Assembly: GCF_003963535.1 (NCBI RefSeq)
Contig: NZ_CP034539.1
Coordinates: forward strand, 7,936,001-8,000,000
Direction of reading: 5' to 3'
DNA: 64,000 bases
From: Streptomyces cyaneochromogenes
GTDB lineage: Bacteria; Actinomycetota; Actinomycetes; Streptomycetales; Streptomycetaceae
The notes beneath the pieces were generated by a model. The model made no database searches. It had not been told where the DNA came from and saw nothing but the letters and a program-made list of their open reading frames with translations. This document shows positions 59,671-64,000 of the stretch, one piece after another. How positions within the stretch are numbered: position 1 is the first letter of the stretch; each line of letters starts with the position of its first letter. The position numbers and the translations under genes were made by a program.

Positions 59671-61830
59671 ATGACGCAGCAGCCCTTCGAACTCCCGCAC
59701 TTCTACATGCCGTATCCCGCGCGGCTCAACCCACATGTCGACGAGGCGCGTGCCCATTCGACCGAGTGGGCGCGCGAGATGGGCATGCTGGAGGGATCCG
59801 GGGTCTGGGAGCAGGCGGACCTCGACGCGCACGACTACGGACTGCTCTGCGCCTACACCCACCCCGAGTGCGAAGCCGACGCCCTCTCCCTCATCACCGA
59901 CTGGTACGTGTGGGTCTTCTTCTTCGACGACCACTTCCTGGAGATCTTCAAGCGCACCCAGGACCGCGCCGGCGGCAAGGCCTATCTGGACCGGCTCCCG
60001 CTGTTCATGCCGATGGACCTGTCGACCCCGATGCCCGAGCCGCAGAACCCGGTCGAGGCGGGCCTCGCCGACCTGTGGACGCGTACGGTGCCGGCGATGT
60101 CGGTCGACTGGCGCCGCCGGTTCGCGGTCGCCACCGAGCACCTCCTCAACGAGTCCCTGTGGGAGCTGTCCAACATCAACGAGGGCCGCGTCGCCAACCC
60201 CGTCGAGTACATCGAGATGCGCCGCAAGGTGGGCGGCGCCCCCTGGTCGTCGGGCCTGGTGGAGTACGCGACGGCCGAAGTCCCGGCGTCCGTCGCCGAG
60301 TCGAGGCCGCTCAGGGTCCTGATGGAGACGTTCTCCGACGCCGTGCACCTGCGCAACGACCTGTTCTCCTACCAGCGGGAGGTCGAGGACGAGGGCGAAC
60401 TCAGCAACGGCGTCCTGGTGCTGGAGAAGTTCTTCGGCTGCACCACCCAGGAAGCCGCCGACACCGTCAACGACGTCCTCACCTCCCGGCTCCACCAGTT
60501 CGAGCACACCGCCCTCACCGAAGTCCCCGCCGTGGCGTTGGAGAAGCGGCTCACCCCGCAGGAGGTCGCGGCGGTCGCGGCGTACACCCAGGGGCTGCAG
60601 GACTGGCAGTCCGGGGGCCATGAGTGGCACCTGCGCTCCAGCCGGTACATGAACGAGCACGCCGTGTCCACCGCCCCCTGGCGGGGCCTGACCGGCCCCG
60701 GAACCTCAGCCGCCGACATCGGAGCGCTGCTCGCCTCGGCGGGTGCGGAACGCCTGCGCGCCTACACGCATGTGCCGTTCCAGAAGGTCGGCCCGTCGCG
60801 ACTGCCCGACTTCTACATGCCGTTCCAGGTGGAGCTCAGCCCGCATCTGAACGACGCTCGCCCGCGCCTGACCGAGTGGATGCACCGCATGGGCATGCTC
60901 CAGGAGGGTGTCTGGGACGAGGACAAGCTCGCCGCCTACGATCTCGCGCTGTGCTCGGCGGGCCTCGACCCGGACGCGACACCAGAGGCCCTCGACCTCA
61001 GCGCACAGTGGCTGGCCTGGGGCACCTACGGCGACGACTACTACCCCCTCGTCTTCGGCAACCGCCGCGACCTGGCCGCCGCGCGGCTCACCACCCAGCG
61101 ACTGTCGGACTGCATGCCCCTCGACGGTGAGCCGGTGACCGTCGCCGTCAACGGCATGGAACGCGGCCTGATCGACCTGTGGGCGCGTACGACGGCGGAC
61201 ATGACACCCGACCAGCGACGCACCTTCAAGGACTCGGTGGACGTCATGACCGAGAGCTGGGTGTGGGAGCTGTCCAACCAGCTCCAGAACCGCGTCCCCG
61301 ACCCCGTCGACTACCTGGAGATGCGCCGCGCCACCTTCGGCGCCGACCTCACCCTCAGCCTGTGCCGGATGGGCCACGGGCCCGCCATCCCGCCGGAGGT
61401 GTACCGCAGCGGGCCCGTGCGCGCGCTGGAGAACGCCGCTGTCGACTACGCCTGCCTCATCAACGACGTCTTCTCGTACCAGAAGGAGATCGAGTACGAG
61501 GGCGAGATCCACAACGCGATCCTCGTCGTGCAGAACTTCTTCGGCATCGACTACCCCACCGCGCTGGAGGTCGTGCACGATCTGATGACCCAGCGCATGC
61601 AGCAGTTCGAGCATGTGGCCGCCCACGAACTGCCCGTCGTCTACGAGGACTTCGATCTCACGGACGAGGCTCGGGAGATCATGGGCAACTACGTGACCGA
61701 CCTCCAGAACTGGCTGGCGGGCATCCTGCACTGGCATCAGCAGGTCGACCGCTACAAGGCCGAGTACCTGGCCCGCCGCGCCCACGGCTTCCTGCCGGGC
61801 CGCGCGCCTGCCGTGCCGGTCCTCAGCTGA
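59671..61830 (+). CDS. geoA: bifunctional germacradienol/geosmin synthase
   Basis: A 719-residue two-domain terpene cyclase. The N-terminal half (about 1-320) has the Mg-binding DDHFLE at residues 86-91 and NDLFSYQREVEDE, and converts farnesyl diphosphate to germacradienol and germacrene D. The C-terminal half (about 370-700), beginning with a second LPDFYMPF motif, has DDYYP and NDVFSYQKEIEYE, and turns germacradienol into geosmin with loss of acetone. Length and motifs agree with the S. coelicolor enzyme. It is monocistronic and its last 8 nt overlap the 3' end of the convergent gene. Confidence 0.96.
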   Translation: MTQQPFELPHFYMPYPARLNPHVDEARAHSTEWAREMGMLEGSGVWEQADLDAHDYGLLCAYTHPECEADALSLITDWYVWVFFFDDHFLEIFKRTQDRAGGKAYLDRLPLFMPMDLSTPMPEPQNPVEAGLADLWTRTVPAMSVDWRRRFAVATEHLLNESLWELSNINEGRVANPVEYIEMRRKVGGAPWSSGLVEYATAEVPASVAESRPLRVLMETFSDAVHLRNDLFSYQREVEDEGELSNGVLVLEKFFGCTTQEAADTVNDVLTSRLHQFEHTALTEVPAVALEKRLTPQEVAAVAAYTQGLQDWQSGGHEWHLRSSRYMNEHAVSTAPWRGLTGPGTSAADIGALLASAGAERLRAYTHVPFQKVGPSRLPDFYMPFQVELSPHLNDARPRLTEWMHRMGMLQEGVWDEDKLAAYDLALCSAGLDPDATPEALDLSAQWLAWGTYGDDYYPLVFGNRRDLAAARLTTQRLSDCMPLDGEPVTVAVNGMERGLIDLWARTTADMTPDQRRTFKDSVDVMTESWVWELSNQLQNRVPDPVDYLEMRRATFGADLTLSLCRMGHGPAIPPEVYRSGPVRALENAAVDYACLINDVFSYQKEIEYEGEIHNAILVVQNFFGIDYPTALEVVHDLMTQRMQQFEHVAAHELPVVYEDFDLTDEAREIMGNYVTDLQNWLAGILHWHQQVDRYKAEYLARRAHGFLPGRAPAVPVLS

Positions 61831-63346
61831 CCTCCCAAACTCGTGCCACTGCCTCCTCGGCGAGCTCTCGTACGGTCTTCGCGGCAACCTCCGGGAGCTC
61901 GCCGAGTATCGCCTCGGCGGACGTGAGGAGTGCGCGGGCCTCCTCCGGTTGGCCCGCGTCGGCCAGGGCGCGGGTCAGCCGGTAGTGCTCCTTGGCCATG
62001 AAGCGGCCGAGGCTCCCGCATCGCCAGTCACGCAGGGAGTCGTCCTCCGAGGCCGCGAGGGTTTCGCGAAGGCCGGCCAAGGTCCGTGCAGCCTGCGGTA
62101 GTTGGCCGACGGCACGCTCCAGGCGGGCCTGGTCGAGGCAGGCCAACACCCGGGCCGCCCCCTCCCGCAACGAGACGTACAGGCGCTGGGCGCGCAGTGC
62201 CTGGATGCGGTCGCCGAGCCCCTCGAAGTCGTGCGCCAGCGCGCGAAGCGGTGCGGTGGTCAACTCCCGCGGTGCGTCGGGCCGCCGGAGTCTGCTTTGA
62301 TCCATGACGATCTCGTCGAGACGTCGGATCAGCGCAACCCTGGCGAGCTCGGTCATGCCCTGGTTGCGGGCTAGTTCGGTCCATGTGCCCACCGGTTCGT
62401 CCGCGGGATCCGTACCGAACGCCGACTCGTCGAGCTCCTTCGCCCACTCCCGTAACGCGTCCCCGCTCGCCCCGGGTTCGGGCATTCCCCCGAGCCCGCA
62501 CCAGGTGTCGTAGGTCGTCTCGCGCACCTCGTACAGCAGGGGCAGGTCCGTCACATCCCCACGCAACCCCACCAGTACGGCCGCGAGCCGCAGTTCGTCC
62601 GTCATCGAGGACTCCGCCTCATGCCGCAGCAGATGCCGCAGCAACTCCAGGTCGCCCTCGGCCCGGTCGAACTGCGCGGCTCGCAGGGCGAGTCGACGCC
62701 GTACCGGATCCTCGGCCACCGCGGCCCAGGCCGCGCGGTCACCCGCCCGCAGCAGCGCGAGGTCGGCGCGGCCCGCCGCGAGTACCGGCTCCCACAGCGG
62801 AGGACCCGGCGGCCCGAGCAGCTCGTACGCGCACCCCTCGTCGGCGTTGAGCAGCACGAAGTCGGGCTCGGTGCGCAGGAGTGCGGCATGCAGCATGCCC
62901 ACGAGCTCGACGGGGGAGCGCTCCGGGAAGCCCAGCGCGGCGCGGAGTTCGGCCCGCTCCTCGTCGATGCCGTGGTACTCGCGGATCTCCTCCTCGGTCT
63001 CCGCGACGCACGCCAGGATCCTCTCCGCACCGTCGTCCGGCGACAGGCGTGTGTAGTCGTGCCAGCCGGGCAGGCCGATCGTGATCTCGAGCGCCTCGTC
63101 GACACCGGAGCCGATGATCCCGGCGCTGCCCTCCGAGTCGGCGTACAGCACCGAGCCGTCCGCGCACACGAAATACGTACCGCCCGTGTCGTCCCCCGCC
63201 ACCGACTCCAGCTGCCCGCCCGAGGCGAGGCGGACCTCCTCGACATGGCCGTCAGCGGCGCGGGCCAGGTCGAAGTTGAAGGGGAAGGCGGCCAGTTCGG
63301 CCAGGCGTGGGTTCTGCCGGAGCAGCCGCAGCGCGTGATCGGTCAT
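61823..63346 (-). CDS. protein of unknown function, Leu/Glu-rich helical repeats
   Basis: A 507-residue cytoplasmic protein that I do not recognise. The first about 170 residues look like a SUKH/SMI1-type or similar alpha/beta domain (FPFNFDLARAADGHVEEVRL, GDDTGGTYFVCADGSVLYADSEG); the rest is helical and rich in Leu/Ala/Glu/Arg with TPR-like spacing in the last 150 residues. ATG 63346 is used. Codon 298 is TTA (62453-62455), suggesting bldA-dependent expression. It converges with geoA. A role in contact-dependent immunity or regulation is conceivable from the N-terminal pattern but not supported further. Confidence 0.7.
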   Translation of the reverse strand: MTDHALRLLRQNPRLAELAAFPFNFDLARAADGHVEEVRLASGGQLESVAGDDTGGTYFVCADGSVLYADSEGSAGIIGSGVDEALEITIGLPGWHDYTRLSPDDGAERILACVAETEEEIREYHGIDEERAELRAALGFPERSPVELVGMLHAALLRTEPDFVLLNADEGCAYELLGPPGPPLWEPVLAAGRADLALLRAGDRAAWAAVAEDPVRRRLALRAAQFDRAEGDLELLRHLLRHEAESSMTDELRLAAVLVGLRGDVTDLPLLYEVRETTYDTWCGLGGMPEPGASGDALREWAKELDESAFGTDPADEPVGTWTELARNQGMTELARVALIRRLDEIVMDQSRLRRPDAPRELTTAPLRALAHDFEGLGDRIQALRAQRLYVSLREGAARVLACLDQARLERAVGQLPQAARTLAGLRETLAASEDDSLRDWRCGSLGRFMAKEHYRLTRALADAGQPEEARALLTSAEAILGELPEVAAKTVRELAEEAVARVWEVS

Positions 63347-63411
63347 GTCACAGAACGTAACAGCCGCCACTGACAACGGACTTCCGGCCTCCGAATGCCG
63401 TTTCCGAAACT

Positions 63412-63423
63412 TTCCGTACGGAA
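63412..63423. promoter_or_regulatory. palindrome upstream of the multicopper oxidase
   Basis: TTCCGTACGGAA is a perfect 12-bp palindrome, flanked by further TTCCG motifs (TTTCCGAAAC to the left, ATTCCGGGAAC to the right). It lies just upstream of the ECF-type promoter and may bind a regulator of the oxidase gene. Confidence 0.35.
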
Positions 63424-63435
63424 CGGGATATTCCG

Positions 63436-63461
63436 GGAACTTCGGCGGTGCGCCGCGAGTC
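63436..63461 (+). promoter_or_regulatory. ECF sigma-type promoter of the multicopper oxidase gene
   Basis: GGAAC (63436-63440), an 18-nt spacer and GTC (63459-63461), within GGAACTT...GTCTTC, fit promoters of extracytoplasmic-function sigma factors (SigE-like). Transcription would start near 63467, giving a leader of about 44 nt to the TTG at 63511. Confidence 0.45.
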
Positions 63462-63510
63462 TTCTGGGGTGAGGGGAACAGACGACGAGAACACACGGGG
63501 GTGTTCGACC

Positions 63511-64000
63511 TTGACCGACATCATCGAGAGGTTCACGGACAGCGACGCGAAGAACGAAGCGGGGGAGCGGTCGCTCGACACCGGTGAACTCACGCCGTAC
63601 GTGGCCCCGCTGCCCGTCCCGCCCGTCCTGCGCCCGGCCTCCGACGACGTCCTGCGTGAGACCGAGATCGCGCTGCGCCCGACCTGGGTCCGCCTGCACC
63701 CGCAGCTGCCGCCGACCCTGATGTGGGGGTACGACGGCCAGGTGCCGGGCCCGACCATCGAGGTGCGGCGCGGACAGCGGGTGCGCATCGCGTGGACCAA
63801 CCGCATTCCCAAGGACGGCGAGTACCCGGTGACCTCGGTGGAGGTGCCGCTGCGCACGGACGGCCGCCCGCAGTCCACCACCGAGCCCGGCCGCGACGGC
63901 GTGGAACCCGACAAGGACGTGGCCGCCCTGCCCGCCTGGTCGGTGACCCATCTGCACGGCGCCCAGACGGGCGGCGGCAACGACGGCTGGGCGGACAACG
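63511..64000 (+). CDS. multicopper oxidase, N-terminal part (3' truncated)
   Basis: The frame is open to the right edge, so only the first 163 residues are seen. They read like the phenoxazinone synthase/bilirubin oxidase-type multicopper oxidases: PLPVPPVLRPA, WGYDGQVPGPTIEVRRGQRVRIAWTNRIP, then the first copper-binding motif WSVTHLHGAQTGGGNDGW. There is no signal peptide in the part seen, consistent with cytoplasmic phenoxazinone synthase-like enzymes. The start is TTG 63511 (MTDIIERFTD); no ATG or GTG gives a better N-terminus. Confidence 0.8.
   Translation, partial: MTDIIERFTDSDAKNEAGERSLDTGELTPYVAPLPVPPVLRPASDDVLRETEIALRPTWVRLHPQLPPTLMWGYDGQVPGPTIEVRRGQRVRIAWTNRIPKDGEYPVTSVEVPLRTDGRPQSTTEPGRDGVEPDKDVAALPAWSVTHLHGAQTGGGNDGWADN

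Overview
The window is high-G+C actinobacterial DNA that is almost certainly from a Streptomyces chromosome. It carries a geosmin synthase, two conservon (CvnA-D) operons, a gamma-butyrolactone synthase/receptor island, GTG and TTG starts, many 4-bp start/stop overlaps, and rare TTA codons in a few regulatory-type genes. About 57 protein genes are supported, one at each edge cut by the window. No rRNA, tRNA, CRISPR array, insertion sequence or phage gene was seen.

Layout, left half. 0-8.2 kb: cell-envelope and hydrolase genes around a GAF-SpoIIE-HATPase signalling protein with a Crp-type palindrome in its promoter. 8.2-19.9 kb: a tightly coupled ten-gene operon: ATP-grasp ligase, DUF364-like protein, PLP-dependent synthase, enolase-superfamily epimerase, MFS exporter, methyltransferase, then a complete peptide/nickel-type ABC importer. 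It is preceded by a Fur/Zur-like box and followed by a DUF2470 gene with a DmdR1/IdeR-type iron box. I read it as a candidate non-NRPS amino-acid metallophore system that makes, exports and re-imports a chelator; I do not recognise it as a described cluster. 20.7-25.8 kb: a two-component system divergent from a ferric-reductase-like protein, a tandem-duplicated FMN-binding protein and its ApbE flavin transferase, with repeated CGACAGCT motifs in the shared promoter region.

Layout, middle. 26.4-28.9 kb: ATPase and two permeases of an OpuA/ProU osmolyte importer, whose binding protein (34.1 kb) is separated from it by RidA and a conservon. 35.2-40.5 kb: a GH43/AbfB glycosidase and a second conservon. 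40.6-48.5 kb: an orphan sugar-binding lipoprotein, a DUF574 methyltransferase, a DUF6230-DUF6114 pair, a secreted protein of unknown function, a membrane-anchored LPMO and a subtilisin-like protease.

Layout, right end. 48.6-54.5 kb: a gamma-butyrolactone-type quorum island (ScbR-like receptor, AfsA-like synthase, second receptor) with ARE-like operators, then an ARMT1-like phosphatase and a P450/hydrolase pair. 54.5-58.2 kb: an NMT1/SsuA-type ABC importer preceded by 21-bp tandem repeats. 58.2-64 kb: a Tat-exported EEP-family hydrolase, geosmin synthase, an unknown 507-residue protein and the start of a multicopper oxidase behind an ECF-type promoter. In-frame TTA codons occur in the AfsA homologue, the second receptor, the NMT1-type binding protein and the unknown 507-residue gene, which suggests bldA-linked developmental timing for this part of the window.
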